From Methylorubrum populi (GTDB lineage Bacteria; Pseudomonadota; Alphaproteobacteria; Rhizobiales; Beijerinckiaceae), in the NCBI RefSeq assembly GCF_002355515.1, contig NZ_AP014809.1:3000501-3064500 (forward strand): DNA of 64,000 nucleotides. The letters run 5' to 3'. Positions within the stretch are counted from its first letter, which is position 1. Each line of letters starts with the position of its first letter. The position numbers and the translations under genes were made by a program. The notes under the pieces are model-generated. The model was not told the origin of the DNA and did no database searches. It saw only the letters and a list, made by a program, of their open reading frames with translations. This document shows positions 18,867 through 30,321 of the stretch, piece by piece.

Positions 18867-19174
18867 CGGTACCGCTGACCGCCTACCTCGTCGTCGGCGC
18901 GCTCCTGTTCGCCATCGGCCTCTACACCGTGGTCGCCCAGCGCTCGGCGGTCATGATCCTGATGGGCGTCGAGGTGCTCCTCAACGCCATCGGCCTGAAC
19001 GTCGTCGCGTTCTGGCGGTTCACCGCGCCGGGCGACTACTCCGCGCAGATCCTCGCCATCCTGGTCGTCACGGTGGGCGCCGTCGAGATGGCCATCGGGC
19101 TCGCCCTCGTCCTGCTGCTGTACCGGCAGCGCCGGACGGCCGAGGTTGACGCCTACGCCGACCTCAAGCGATGA
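18863..19174 (+). CDS. nuoK: NuoK-like membrane subunit
   Basis: 103 aa, normal length, three helices. The two membrane glutamates of the proton path are kept (GVEVLLNAIGLN and GAVEMAIGLAL). It lies next to NuoJ in the membrane arm and helps to link the quinone end with the antiporter-like subunits. Its intactness, with degenerate NuoH, suggests that ion movement rather than quinone chemistry is under selection. Overlaps both neighbours by four bases. Confidence 0.93.
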   Translation: MTVPLTAYLVVGALLFAIGLYTVVAQRSAVMILMGVEVLLNAIGLNVVAFWRFTAPGDYSAQILAILVVTVGAVEMAIGLALVLLLYRQRRTAEVDAYADLKR

Positions 19175-21018
19175 CCGCCCTACTCGCCGTCCCGCTCCTG
19201 CCGCTCGTGGCGGCCGCGGCCGCCCTCGGCCTCGGCCGCCGCCTGCCCTGGGGCGGCGGCGAGCTCGTCGTCGGCGCCGTCGCCCTGGCGCTCGCCGGCC
19301 TCGCGTCGCTGCCGTCCGATGCCGCCCTGTCGGCGACCTGGTTCGAGAGCGGCGGCTATCGGCTCACCGTCGGGCTCGCGGCGACGCCGCTCACGCGGTT
19401 CGTCGCGGCGGTGGTCGCGGGCGTCGCGGTCTGCGTCGGCCTCTACGGCCTCGGCTACATGGCCGGGCGCGACGACCGGCCCCGCTTCTTCGCCGAGCTC
19501 GGCCTGTTCGTCGGCGCGATGCTGACGCTCGTGCTGTCGAGCTCCCTCGCGCTCCTGTTCGCGGCCTGGGAAGTGGTCGGGCTGGCCTCGTTCCTCCTGA
19601 TCGGTTTCGACCATGCCGAGCCTGGCGCCGCCGCGGCCGCCGCCAAGGCGTTCCTGATGACCCGGATCGGCGACGTCGGCCTCCTGCTCGGCTGGCTCCT
19701 GGCGCTCGCCGCCGTCGGGACCACGGACGTCGACGCGCTCGTCGGAGCCGTCGAGGGCGGGCGGATCGGCCCCGGCACGGTCACCGCGATGGCCCTCCTC
19801 ATGCTGGCCGGCGCGGTCGGCAAGAGCGCCCAGCTACCGCTTTCCGCCTGGCTCCCCGACGCGATGGTCGGGCCGACCCCGGTCTCGGCCTTGCTGCACT
19901 CCGCCACGATGGTGGCCGCCGGCGTGTTCCTCGTGCTGCGCCTGTACCCGGTCTTCGCGGCGTCGCCCGGCGCGCTCGACACCCTCTTCTGGATCGGGGC
20001 CGCGACGGCGCTCGCCGCCGGCCTCATCGCCACCGCCGAGGCGGACCTGAAGCGGGTGCTCGCCTGGTCCACCTGCTCGCAGCTCGGCGAGATGATGGTG
20101 GCCCTCGGACTGGGCGGCCCGGGCGCGGCCGCCTTCCACCTCGCGGCGCACGCCGCCTTCAAATCGACCCTGTTCCTCGCCGCGGGCATCGTGCAGGAAC
20201 GGGCGGGCACGCGCATCCTCGTCCGCCTCGGGGGGCTGGCTCGCGCGCTGCCGTTCGCCGGCGCCGCCTTCCTGGTCGCGGCCCTGTCGTTGGCCGGCGT
20301 GCCGCCCCTGTCCGGGTTCCGGAGCGAGGAGGCAATCCTCGCGGTGGCGTCGCGGCACGGCCCCGGGACGGGGGCCCTGGTCGTCCTGCTCGTCCTCCTC
20401 GGCGGAATCTACATCGGCCGTGCGGGGGCCGCGACCTTCCTCGGGGGCCGACGCGGCGCGGTCGGCCCGTCAGGACCCGACTGGGCGATGCGCGCCGGCC
20501 TGGGTCTGCTCGCGCTCGCCGCCGCCGGGCTCGGCTGGCTGTTGGCCGGACGGTTCGGCGCCGCTCTGCCCTTCGCCGCGCCCGAGACCGAGGCGGGGTG
20601 GCGCAGGCTCGGCGTCGCCGCCGGACTGCTCGGGCTCGGTCTCGGCGCGGCGCGGGGGTGGAGTGGCGCGCCCGCGCTCGGCGCGCTCCCCGCACGGCTC
20701 GCCGCCGGGCTGGAAGCCGTCACCGAGGCCCCGGCGCGCCGGACGCTGTGGCTCGCCCGGACGGTCCCGGCCGTCGAGGGGGCGCTCGATGCCGGGGCCC
20801 GCGCCGTCGCCGGGTGGGCCTGGCGGTCCGCCGGGTGGGCGGGGCGGGTGGAGGAAGGGGGCTTCGGGCGCGGCGGCGACCGCCTCGCCGCCGGGCTCGC
20901 CGCAGGGGGCGAGCGGCTCCGCGCCCTGCAGGCCGGGCGCCTCTACCTCTACACGCTCGGCCTGTTCGCCTGGACCGCGGCGGCGCTCGCCGCCGGCGCC
21001 CTGATGCTGTGGCCCTGA
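19171..21018 (+). CDS. nuoL: NuoL-like antiporter subunit
   Basis: 615 aa, normal length. Proton-channel residues are visible: AWEVVGLASFLLIGFDH (helix 5 Glu), VGKSAQLPLSAWLPDAM (helix 7 Lys) with the following HSATMVAAG, and DLKRVLAWSTCSQLGEM. The C-terminal long amphipathic helix of NuoL should lie in the last 200 residues. In complex I it is the distal proton pump. It is related to Mrp-type Na/H antiporters and to the DabB/MpsA subunits of inorganic-carbon or cation uptake systems, which are alternatives for its role here. Confidence 0.93.
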   Translation: MTALLAVPLLPLVAAAAALGLGRRLPWGGGELVVGAVALALAGLASLPSDAALSATWFESGGYRLTVGLAATPLTRFVAAVVAGVAVCVGLYGLGYMAGRDDRPRFFAELGLFVGAMLTLVLSSSLALLFAAWEVVGLASFLLIGFDHAEPGAAAAAAKAFLMTRIGDVGLLLGWLLALAAVGTTDVDALVGAVEGGRIGPGTVTAMALLMLAGAVGKSAQLPLSAWLPDAMVGPTPVSALLHSATMVAAGVFLVLRLYPVFAASPGALDTLFWIGAATALAAGLIATAEADLKRVLAWSTCSQLGEMMVALGLGGPGAAAFHLAAHAAFKSTLFLAAGIVQERAGTRILVRLGGLARALPFAGAAFLVAALSLAGVPPLSGFRSEEAILAVASRHGPGTGALVVLLVLLGGIYIGRAGAATFLGGRRGAVGPSGPDWAMRAGLGLLALAAAGLGWLLAGRFGAALPFAAPETEAGWRRLGVAAGLLGLGLGAARGWSGAPALGALPARLAAGLEAVTEAPARRTLWLARTVPAVEGALDAGARAVAGWAWRSAGWAGRVEEGGFGRGGDRLAAGLAAGGERLRALQAGRLYLYTLGLFAWTAAALAAGALMLWP

Positions 21019-21032
21019 GGGGACTGGACCCG

Positions 21033-22511
21033 ATGCTCACCGCGACCATCCTCCTGCCGCTCCTCACGGGCCTCGCCGTGCTGGCGCTGCCACGTCACCG
21101 TCCGGACCTCGTCCGCCGCGTCGCCCTCGGCGGTTCCGTGCTGACGCTGGGCGCGGCGCTCATCCTCTGGGCCGGCTTCGATCCGGGCGACGGCGGCCTG
21201 CAATGGCGGATGTCGCTCCCATGGATCCCGTCGCTCGGGGCACGCTACGACGTCGGCGTCGGCGGCCTCTCCCTGGCGCTGATCCTGCTCACGGCCCTCC
21301 TGCTCACGGTGGTGATGGTCTACGTGCTGGGCGAGCACGACCGGGCGCACGCCCACGCCTTCCTCTTCCTCCTGCTCGCGACCGGGCTGATCGGGCTGTT
21401 CGCGGCGCAGGACCTGCTGCTGTTCTACCTGTTCTTCGAGGTCGGCCTGGTGCCGATGTACTTCATCGTCGGCATCTGGGGCGGGGAGCGGCGGCGGTAC
21501 GCGGCGCTCAAGTTCTTCCTCTACACCCGCGCCGGCAGCCTCGCCATGCTGCTCGGCTTCCTCGCCCTCTACCTCGCCATGGAGCCCCACACCTTCTCGC
21601 TGCCGGCCATCGTCCAGGCGCGGCCGCTGGACCGGACCCCGCTCGCGGGCGGCCTCGTCTTCCTGGCCCTCCTCCTCGGGTTCGGGGTGAAGCTCCCGGT
21701 GGTGCCGCTGCACAACTGGTTGCCCGACGCGCATGTCGAGGCGCCGACCGAGGGCAGCGTCGTGCTGGCCGGTCTCCAGCTCAAGATGGGCGGCTACGGC
21801 ATGCTCGCCGTGCTGCTGCCGACGCTGCCGGACACGGTCGCACGGTTCGGCTGGCTCCTGGTTGCCCTGGCCCTGGCATCGCTCCTCTACGGGGCCCTGG
21901 CGGCGCTGGCGCAGTCCGACATGAAGCGGCTCGTCGCCTACACCTCCGTCAACCACATGGGCTTCGTCACGCTCGGCGTCGCGGTGGCGGCGCTGGCCGG
22001 CAACGAGGGCGTGCGCCGGCTGGCGCTCAACGGCGCCGCCGTGCAGATGGTCAGCCACGGCTTCCTGACCGGCGGCATGTTCCTGCTGGTGGGCATGCTC
22101 CAGCACCGCGCCGGCACGCGGGAACTCGCCCGCTTCGGCGGCCTGATCGGCGCGATGCCGGCCTTCAGCGGGCTGTTCGGCCTGCTCGCCTTCGGCTCGC
22201 TCGGACTCCCGGGCCTGTCCGGCTTCATCGCGGAGTTCCAGGCCATCGGCGCCGCCCTGCAGCTCTCCGCCTGGGTCGCCGCGCTCGCGGTCCTCGCGCT
22301 CGTCGTGACGACCGCGGTCTACCTCCGGCTGGTGACGGGCCTGCTGATGGGTCGGGCGCCGCCCGACATGCCGGCGCTGCCGCCCCTCACGGCGGCCGAG
22401 GCGGGCGCGGCGGGGGCGCTCGCGGCCCTGGCGGTCGGCATCGGCGTCCTGCCGGCCGTCCTCGTCGCGCTGCTCGACGGCACGACCGCAGCCCTGGCGC
22501 ACCTTCCATGA
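21033..22511 (+). CDS. nuoM: NuoM-like antiporter subunit
   Basis: 492 aa from the ATG at 21033. Conserved residues of the central proton channel are present: FFEVGLVPMYFIVGIWGG (Glu of helix 5), FGVKLPVVPLHNWLPDAH (Lys of helix 7) and QLKMGGYGML. The gene follows nuoL by 14 bases and overlaps nuoN by ATGA. Nothing in the protein departs from ordinary NuoM, which suggests an active ion path. Confidence 0.94.
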   Translation: MLTATILLPLLTGLAVLALPRHRPDLVRRVALGGSVLTLGAALILWAGFDPGDGGLQWRMSLPWIPSLGARYDVGVGGLSLALILLTALLLTVVMVYVLGEHDRAHAHAFLFLLLATGLIGLFAAQDLLLFYLFFEVGLVPMYFIVGIWGGERRRYAALKFFLYTRAGSLAMLLGFLALYLAMEPHTFSLPAIVQARPLDRTPLAGGLVFLALLLGFGVKLPVVPLHNWLPDAHVEAPTEGSVVLAGLQLKMGGYGMLAVLLPTLPDTVARFGWLLVALALASLLYGALAALAQSDMKRLVAYTSVNHMGFVTLGVAVAALAGNEGVRRLALNGAAVQMVSHGFLTGGMFLLVGMLQHRAGTRELARFGGLIGAMPAFSGLFGLLAFGSLGLPGLSGFIAEFQAIGAALQLSAWVAALAVLALVVTTAVYLRLVTGLLMGRAPPDMPALPPLTAAEAGAAGALAALAVGIGVLPAVLVALLDGTTAALAHLP

Positions 22512-23962
22512 CCGGCGGGCAGGCGATGGGCGGCTGCATGGATCTCGGCGCCGTCGCGCCCGAGATGGTCCTGGCGGGGAGCGCCCTCGCGCTGGTCCCG
22601 GTTGCCGGCTGGGTCCGGGGCCGGTGGCGCCGCCTGCCAGCCGCCGTCGCGCTCCTCGCCCTGCTCGTCGCGATGGGCCTGACCGCGCCGATGCTGACGG
22701 CCCCGCCGCGCGAGGCCTTCTGCGGCACCTACGCCGTCGATCCGTTCCGGGGCTTCTACCAGTTGGTCATCGAGGCCGGCGCCCTGGTGAGCCTGCTCGC
22801 GCTCGGGTCCCACTTCCGCGGGAGCGAGCAGGAACCGCACCACCCGGTCGCGCTGCTCATGGCGACCGTGGGCGGCATGGGGCTCACGGCGGCCACGGAT
22901 CTCGGCCTCATCATCCTGTTCCTGCAGATGGTGAGCTTCCCCTCCTACCTGCTCGTCCTGCTCGTGCGGAGCGACGGACCGGCCCAGGAGGCGACGCTCA
23001 AGTACTTCCTCTACGGCGCCGCCGCGCTGGCGGTGATGGCCTACGGCCTCACCTTCCTGTTCGGCCTCACCGGCAGCCTGAACCTGCGGGCCATCGGGGC
23101 GGGGCTGGCCGGCGCCGACCGGGCCTGGGTGGCGCTGGCCTTCGGCCTGGTCCTCGTCGGCTACGGCTTCGAGATGACGCTGGTGCCCTTCCACGTCTGG
23201 GCCCCGGACGTGTTCCAGGGCGGGACGGCCCCCGCCTCGGGCTTCGTCTCGGTCGTGCCGAAGGTGGCCGCCTTCGCCGGCCTCCTCCGCTTCCTGCTGG
23301 CGGCGATGCCGGACGGCCTCGCCGCCTGGCCGACCGTGCTCGCGCTCCTGGCCGCCGCGACGATGACCTTCGGCAACTTGGTGGCCCTCCGCCAGGCGAG
23401 CCTGAAGCGCCTGCTGGCCTATTCGAGCATCGCCCAGGCCGGCTACGTGCTGATGGGGGTTGCGGCGGCCGGGCAGTCCCCCGAGGCCCTGCCGGCCATA
23501 GGCTATTACCTCGCGGCCTATCTCCTGATGAACCTCTCGGCGTTCGCGGTGGTCGCGCAGGTCGAGCGCATGACCGGGAGCGACGCCCTCGCCGCGGTCC
23601 GCGGCCTCGGACGGCGGGCGCCGGGGCCGGCGGCGGCGCTGGCGCTCGCCCTCCTGTCGCTCGCGGGCGTCCCGCCGTTGGCGGGCTTCGCCGGCAAGGT
23701 CTTCCTGCTCGTGGCCGCCATCGAGGGCGGCTTCGCGTGGCTGGCCGTGGTGGCCGCCGCCAACATGGCGGTGGCGCTGTTCTACTACGCGGCCATCATC
23801 GCGGAGACGTACTTCAGGGACCCGGACCGTGCCGAGGGGCCGGCATCCGGCGCCGGCTACGCATGGGCGCTCGGCTTGTGCACGGCAGGGACGCTGGGCC
23901 TCGGCATCGCGCCGGGCCTGGGGCGCGGGCTGGCACAGCTCGGCGCGACGCTGCTGCGGTAG
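22508..23962 (+). CDS. nuoN: NuoN-like antiporter subunit (helix 5 Glu replaced by Gln)
   Basis: 484 aa. The lysine-bearing helix (PFHVWAPDVFQGGTAPASGF) and SVVPKVAAFAGLLR are intact, as is ASLKRLLAYSSIAQAGY. The helix 5 motif normally read as LELxSLPxY appears as LQMVSFPSYLLV, so the channel glutamate is Gln140 here. In E. coli NuoN the equivalent Glu is needed for full activity. It is the last gene of the operon; the next gene is convergent. Confidence 0.92.
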   Translation: MTGGQAMGGCMDLGAVAPEMVLAGSALALVPVAGWVRGRWRRLPAAVALLALLVAMGLTAPMLTAPPREAFCGTYAVDPFRGFYQLVIEAGALVSLLALGSHFRGSEQEPHHPVALLMATVGGMGLTAATDLGLIILFLQMVSFPSYLLVLLVRSDGPAQEATLKYFLYGAAALAVMAYGLTFLFGLTGSLNLRAIGAGLAGADRAWVALAFGLVLVGYGFEMTLVPFHVWAPDVFQGGTAPASGFVSVVPKVAAFAGLLRFLLAAMPDGLAAWPTVLALLAAATMTFGNLVALRQASLKRLLAYSSIAQAGYVLMGVAAAGQSPEALPAIGYYLAAYLLMNLSAFAVVAQVERMTGSDALAAVRGLGRRAPGPAAALALALLSLAGVPPLAGFAGKVFLLVAAIEGGFAWLAVVAAANMAVALFYYAAIIAETYFRDPDRAEGPASGAGYAWALGLCTAGTLGLGIAPGLGRGLAQLGATLLR

Positions 23963-24078
23963 GAGCGGCCGCGCCGGGTGCGTGCCGGAGGGTGAGGGTG
24001 GTGCCCGGCCATGCGGGATGGCGTCGTCGCGCGGGGCCGGACGCCTGCTCGCGAGGCTCCGGCGCTCGCCGGCTTCGC

Positions 24079-25368
24079 TCAGGCCGCCCGAACGGTCCGG
24101 TCGCGCGCCGACCTCTCCGTCGCGCGATCCCCAGGCCCGGCCGGCCCGAGGGCCTTGGTGACCTCCTCGAAGCGCGCGCTCGCGTCGGACCAGTCCTGGG
24201 CGAAGTCGAACAGCTCGCGCATGGCCGGGGCGATCTCCTTGTAGGCGGCCAGGGCTGCGACGAGCGCGCCGAGCGAGAGCTGACCCTGCACGACGAGGTA
24301 GCCGCCGATCGAGAAGAAGAAGAACGGGGTGAGGTTCGAGGTGTAGTTGTAGAGGCCCTTGAGGCGGCCCTTCAGGTCGTTGATCTCGATGCGCACCCCC
24401 TCAAGCTTCCGAGCCTGAAGCATCTGCCGGCTCAGGTCGGAGGGCTCGCACGCCGCGCGGCCGGCTTGTCGCGCGTCCGCGGGAGCGGTGAGGAGCGCCC
24501 CCAGCTCCCGCGTGGCATGCACCCTTTGGCGGACCTTCGCGTTCAACCGCCCCTGCAACCGCGGCAGGATAGACAGCTGGACCGGCAGCATGATCAGGGC
24601 CGCCAGCGCCAGGGCGGCGTTCTGCAGGAGGAGGAACACGATGCTGGTCACGAGCGTGCCGCCTTGGACGAGTGGCACGACCACCAGGCTGCCGCCGAAA
24701 TAGCCGATGGGCTCGACCTCCTGGACCGCGACGGCGGCCAGCGTGGCCCGCCGTTCGGGGGAGCGCTCGCCGCGCGCGCGGCGGACGATGGCGAGGCGGA
24801 GGCGGCGCACGAGGCGCTCGTTCACGCGCCCCCGGACCCGATTGACCGCGTACTTGGCGAGGCCGCTGAGCGTGAGCACGGCCAGGTAGCTGGCGCACAG
24901 CGCGAACAGCAGCTCGACGCGGCCCAGCTGGACGCCGAGGAAGGCCATCTTCGGGTGACCGTCGCCCGTATCGTCGGCGAGGGCGTGGTTGATGATGTGC
25001 TTGGGGATCTCAAGGAGCAGCCAGGCCGCCGGCAGCGTCAGGACGGAGAGGAGCACGAGACGGAACTGCAGCCGCGAGGTCGCACGCACGACGTAGGATT
25101 CCAGCCGCGCCGCCACGGCCGGGCGGGCGCCTGGCCGTCCCGCCGCGTCCAGGGACGCGGCGGGCGGCGGAAGCGCCGCCGTCCCGCGGGTGCGATGCCG
25201 CCGGGCGGCGGCCCAGCGCAGGCCCGACCGGACGGCGAGCCAAGCGGTCCAGGCAGGCGCCACGACGAGGACCAGGACCGTGACGAGGTCGATCCACCAG
25301 TGGGTGTGGGGGTGGTCGAGGCCCAACGTCCAATGGATCAGGTCGTGGATGATCGGCGGGGTCAGCAA
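24079..25368 (-). CDS. ABC transporter membrane domain without ATPase domain
   Basis: 429 aa from a TTG at 25368 preceded by AGGAG at good spacing; no ATG fits. The N-terminal helix (about residues 15-45) and six-helix ABC exporter fold are visible, ending with the coupling-region sequence typical just before an ATPase domain (AYKEIAPAMRELFDFAQDW...ARFEEV). The frame then stops after about 35 polar residues; no Walker A or signature follows, and only 116 bases separate it from nuoN. So the protein is a membrane half with no motor, either truncated or served by an ATPase encoded elsewhere. Confidence 0.7.
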   Translation of the reverse strand: MLTPPIIHDLIHWTLGLDHPHTHWWIDLVTVLVLVVAPAWTAWLAVRSGLRWAAARRHRTRGTAALPPPAASLDAAGRPGARPAVAARLESYVVRATSRLQFRLVLLSVLTLPAAWLLLEIPKHIINHALADDTGDGHPKMAFLGVQLGRVELLFALCASYLAVLTLSGLAKYAVNRVRGRVNERLVRRLRLAIVRRARGERSPERRATLAAVAVQEVEPIGYFGGSLVVVPLVQGGTLVTSIVFLLLQNAALALAALIMLPVQLSILPRLQGRLNAKVRQRVHATRELGALLTAPADARQAGRAACEPSDLSRQMLQARKLEGVRIEINDLKGRLKGLYNYTSNLTPFFFFSIGGYLVVQGQLSLGALVAALAAYKEIAPAMRELFDFAQDWSDASARFEEVTKALGPAGPGDRATERSARDRTVRAA

Positions 25369-25643
25369 CGGGTACTCCTGGCGACAAGGCTCCGGCGTTT
25401 GTCCGGGCGGAAGGGCGCGGCGCGGCTTGCCGTGAGCCCGACGACCTCCGAATGGGCTCCGGAGGTCCGGCCCTGCCGGGAGCGCCCGCGGGCGCTCCCG
25501 GCAGAACGAAGGCCGATCTCGTCGGCGCCCCTCTCGCGGCCCGTCCGCAGGCCGGGCGTAACGGCCAAGCTCGGGTCGGCACAGGCGGCCGCGCACCGCA
25601 GCGCGGCCGTTCCCGGCCGGGCGATGTGGGAGACCGAGCGCCC

Positions 25644-26459
25644 TCAGCCCGGTCCGGAACCGCCAGGACCGACGACGAGCGTTCGTGCGTCGTCCGCGAC
25701 GAGGCGGACGAAAGCCAACGCGTCGCGGCCGCGCTCGCCGGGCGTCGCGTAGAGGCATTCCGCCCCCGGTTCCCTGCGGATGCGCAGGGCCTCGTCGATG
25801 ATGCGATGCCACTCCGGCTGGAAGGTGATCAACCCGTACAGGCCGGCGTCGCTCTTCGAGGGCACGACCCCGGTCGCGAGGACGTAATGGAGCCGGCACA
25901 TGCCGAGGACGAACCGTTCGACCCCGTTCGCCGCGAGGAGCGTCGCGTCCGCCGTATCGGGTCCGAGTCCAGCGCGCCGGCGTTCGTCGACGCTGGCCAG
26001 GGCCCACCGTTCCAGGTGGGTCGTTCCACGCCAGAGCCCGGTGCCCGCGCAGAGCGGACCGCGGATGGTGACCGCGCTGGCCCTCAGGACGCTCCAGGTG
26101 AGCGGATGCCGGTCGTGGCATCCCGACGCGAAGAATCGCCCTTGCCGGACGCAGGGGCCGTTCGGGACGGCAAGCGGGCCGGCCCGCAGGTCGTCCCAGG
26201 TCAGGTAGACGCCGTCGAGCGCCGGGGCCGGCCAGCCGCGGGCGAGGCCGGCATGGGCCTCGGCGAGGGCGGCCACCTCGCCCCGGCCCGGGCGAGCCTG
26301 GGACACCGCCACGAAATTCACGTCGCTGAGCGGGGGCCGAAAGTCGCCCATGGCGACGGAACCGACGAGGTACAAGGCCTCGACGAAGTCAGGGACGACG
26401 GTATCGACCATGGCGAGGTAGGCGCCTGTGACGCCGAGTGCGAGCGGGTGCGTGGTCAT
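25644..26459 (-). CDS. Aminoglycoside-nucleotidyltransferase-like protein with altered active site
   Basis: 271 aa from the ATG at 26459. The N-terminal polymerase-beta-type motif GSVAMGDFRPPLSDVN places it near AadA/DUF4111 enzymes, which transfer AMP to streptomycin and spectinomycin, and the C-terminal part has the helical domain seen in them (RFVLGMCRLHYVLATG, SKSDAG). The family motif is GS-x10-DxD; here the second acid is Asn48 (D46-V-N48), which should weaken metal binding. It may be inactive or act on another substrate. It is isolated between the ABC gene and the copper ATPase on the same strand. Confidence 0.65.
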   Translation of the reverse strand: MTTHPLALGVTGAYLAMVDTVVPDFVEALYLVGSVAMGDFRPPLSDVNFVAVSQARPGRGEVAALAEAHAGLARGWPAPALDGVYLTWDDLRAGPLAVPNGPCVRQGRFFASGCHDRHPLTWSVLRASAVTIRGPLCAGTGLWRGTTHLERWALASVDERRRAGLGPDTADATLLAANGVERFVLGMCRLHYVLATGVVPSKSDAGLYGLITFQPEWHRIIDEALRIRREPGAECLYATPGERGRDALAFVRLVADDARTLVVGPGGSGPG

Positions 26460-26596
26460 GGTCTCCACGGGCTCATGCGGTTGCTCGAAGGAGGGAGGGG
26501 AGCATGTCCCTGAATTCGCCCGCGCCGGGTTTCCGCCCTGCGGGTCGGGCCGGGCCCGTCGGCGGAGGGCGGCGGCGCGCAGGCCATGGCCCTGCC

Positions 26597-28957
<2,361 letters not shown>

Positions 28958-29066
28958 GGGTTCAGACCTCCAAGCTGCCGCCGCCCGCGGCGGGCAGGGC
29001 ACGTGGTTTGACGGCGGGCGGGACCGGGCTGGGGCGGACGTTCACGTGGCTTGCTCCGACAGGTTC

Positions 29067-29849
29067 TCAGCCGCCGCCCATGATGCGGTCGATGCGCGCC
29101 CCGATGCCGCGGACACGGGCCGCATGCTCGGCCCACAGGCGCCGCGCGATTGCCGAACGGGGGTCGCTTTCCGTGACGCGCGCCGCGGGAACCCCGCGGA
29201 CGCTTCCCCGGAAGGGGGGTGGGGCGGTCCCGGCGAGGGAAGCGTCGGTCGCCGCGAGGCGGACCCGCACCCGCTGGCAGTAGGTGGCGGAGCGCGGGCT
29301 CATCCGCTCCTCGCCATGACCCGCCCTGTACTTCATCAGCGTGCGGCAGAGATCGCCCTGCGTGAGCTTCCAAGCTCGTGCGAGGTAGGCGACGCCGAAG
29401 CGGACGTTGGTCGCGGGATCGAGGAGGGCCCCGGCGGGACCCGTGTGACCGAGCATGGCCGCGGTTGTCGGCCGGACCTGCATCAGTCCGAGCTCGCCGA
29501 CCCCGCCGACCGCGCCGGCATCGTACCCGCTCTCCACGTACGCGACGGCATCGGCGATGGCCGGGGGCACTCCGCGCGCTTCGGCCTCGCGCGCGAGCAT
29601 CCGCCGATAGCCGGCCTGATCCGACGCCGTGCGAGCCGCATCGCCCGCGGATGACGGCGCGGCAGGGGCGGACGCGCCCGCGGGCGCGTCCCCGACGGCG
29701 ACGGCCGGGGATGAAAGGAGGAGTGCCGCGCACGGGACCAGGAACAGCCGGGAGCGAGGCAGGACGAGGGCGCCCGGCACCCCACCTCGCACGCCGGCGG
29801 CCGCTTCCCCGGACAGGGACGCCGCCCTCATCGGGGACGATTGCCTCAT
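29067..29849 (-). CDS. Lytic transglycosylase (SLT domain)
   Basis: 260 aa. N-terminal export signal (about residues 28-52), then an SLT domain with catalytic Glu in AYVESGYDAGAVG and the family GELGLMQVRPTTA and NVRFGVAYLAR motifs; the C-terminal part is polar. It cuts peptidoglycan glycan strands in the periplasm, perhaps making room for envelope-spanning transporters such as the RND or type I systems nearby. Its start overlaps the stop of a 26-codon ORF (ATGA), indicating coupling with the upstream lipoprotein operon. Confidence 0.85.
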   Translation of the reverse strand: MRQSSPMRAASLSGEAAAGVRGGVPGALVLPRSRLFLVPCAALLLSSPAVAVGDAPAGASAPAAPSSAGDAARTASDQAGYRRMLAREAEARGVPPAIADAVAYVESGYDAGAVGGVGELGLMQVRPTTAAMLGHTGPAGALLDPATNVRFGVAYLARAWKLTQGDLCRTLMKYRAGHGEERMSPRSATYCQRVRVRLAATDASLAGTAPPPFRGSVRGVPAARVTESDPRSAIARRLWAEHAARVRGIGARIDRIMGGG

Positions 29850-29926
29850 CGCGGCTTCCGGAAGCGCGCGACCCCGAAGGGCGGCAGCTTCGTCTCGGCC
29901 ATCGAGCGCATGCCGGTCGCGGTCAT
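29846..29926 (-). CDS. 26-residue ORF coupled to the transglycosylase gene
   Basis: Reads MTATGMRSMAETKLPPFGVA and six more residues; its TGA overlaps the next ATG. It begins exactly where the inverted duplicate carries the start of the TolC-type gene, so it may be a leader peptide or the new end made when the repeat was copied. No family. Confidence 0.3.
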   Translation of the reverse strand: MTATGMRSMAETKLPPFGVARFRKPR

Positions 29927-29988
29927 CCGTGGGTTCCCTTTGGGGGTGAGTCCGTGGGCGGGCGGGGTTTGGTTACAGGGCTCGCGCA

Positions 29989-30321
29989 TCACCGCCCTCC
30001 CGTGTCGCGCTTGCCGCCCATGCCGGGCATGGTCATGCCGGGCATGCGGGAGTGGTCCATGCCCTCCATGCCCTCCATGCCGCCCGAGCCGGATCTCGGC
30101 GTCACGGCGCGGTTGAGCTCGCGCCAGTCCTTGGGATCGACCACGTCGTAGCGCGCCACGCCCGCGGTGACCGCGGAGTAGCGCGGCGCGCGCACGGCGG
30201 CGGCGGGGTTGGCCGGGGCAACCAGCCAGTCCGGCGCGGCGGTGGGCACGCAGGCCGCCAGCGGCAAGGCCGTGAGCGCCAGGGCCGTGAGCGCCACGGC
30301 CGGCCTGAGGAAGGTGAGCAT
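29989..30321 (-). CDS. Small Met-rich exported protein or lipoprotein (copy 1)
   Basis: 110 aa. Signal peptide with lipobox-like LPLAAC at about residues 20-25, a short conserved region (YDVVDPKDWRELNRAVTP) and a Met/Gly-rich tail (GGMEGMEGMDHSRMPGMTMP) suited to bind Cu(I). It is nearly identical to the protein at 49507, with one extra GlyMetGlu unit in the tail. Probably anchored to a membrane facing the periplasm. It lies downstream of the His-rich protein gene in the same small operon. Confidence 0.75.
   Translation of the reverse strand: MLTFLRPAVALTALALTALPLAACVPTAAPDWLVAPANPAAAVRAPRYSAVTAGVARYDVVDPKDWRELNRAVTPRSGSGGMEGMEGMDHSRMPGMTMPGMGGKRDTGGR

Noticed and set aside
24079..26121. 680-residue version of the ABC membrane protein
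   Set aside because: The extra N-terminal 251 residues are antisense shadow of the nucleotidyltransferase gene; a ribosome site supports TTG at 25368.
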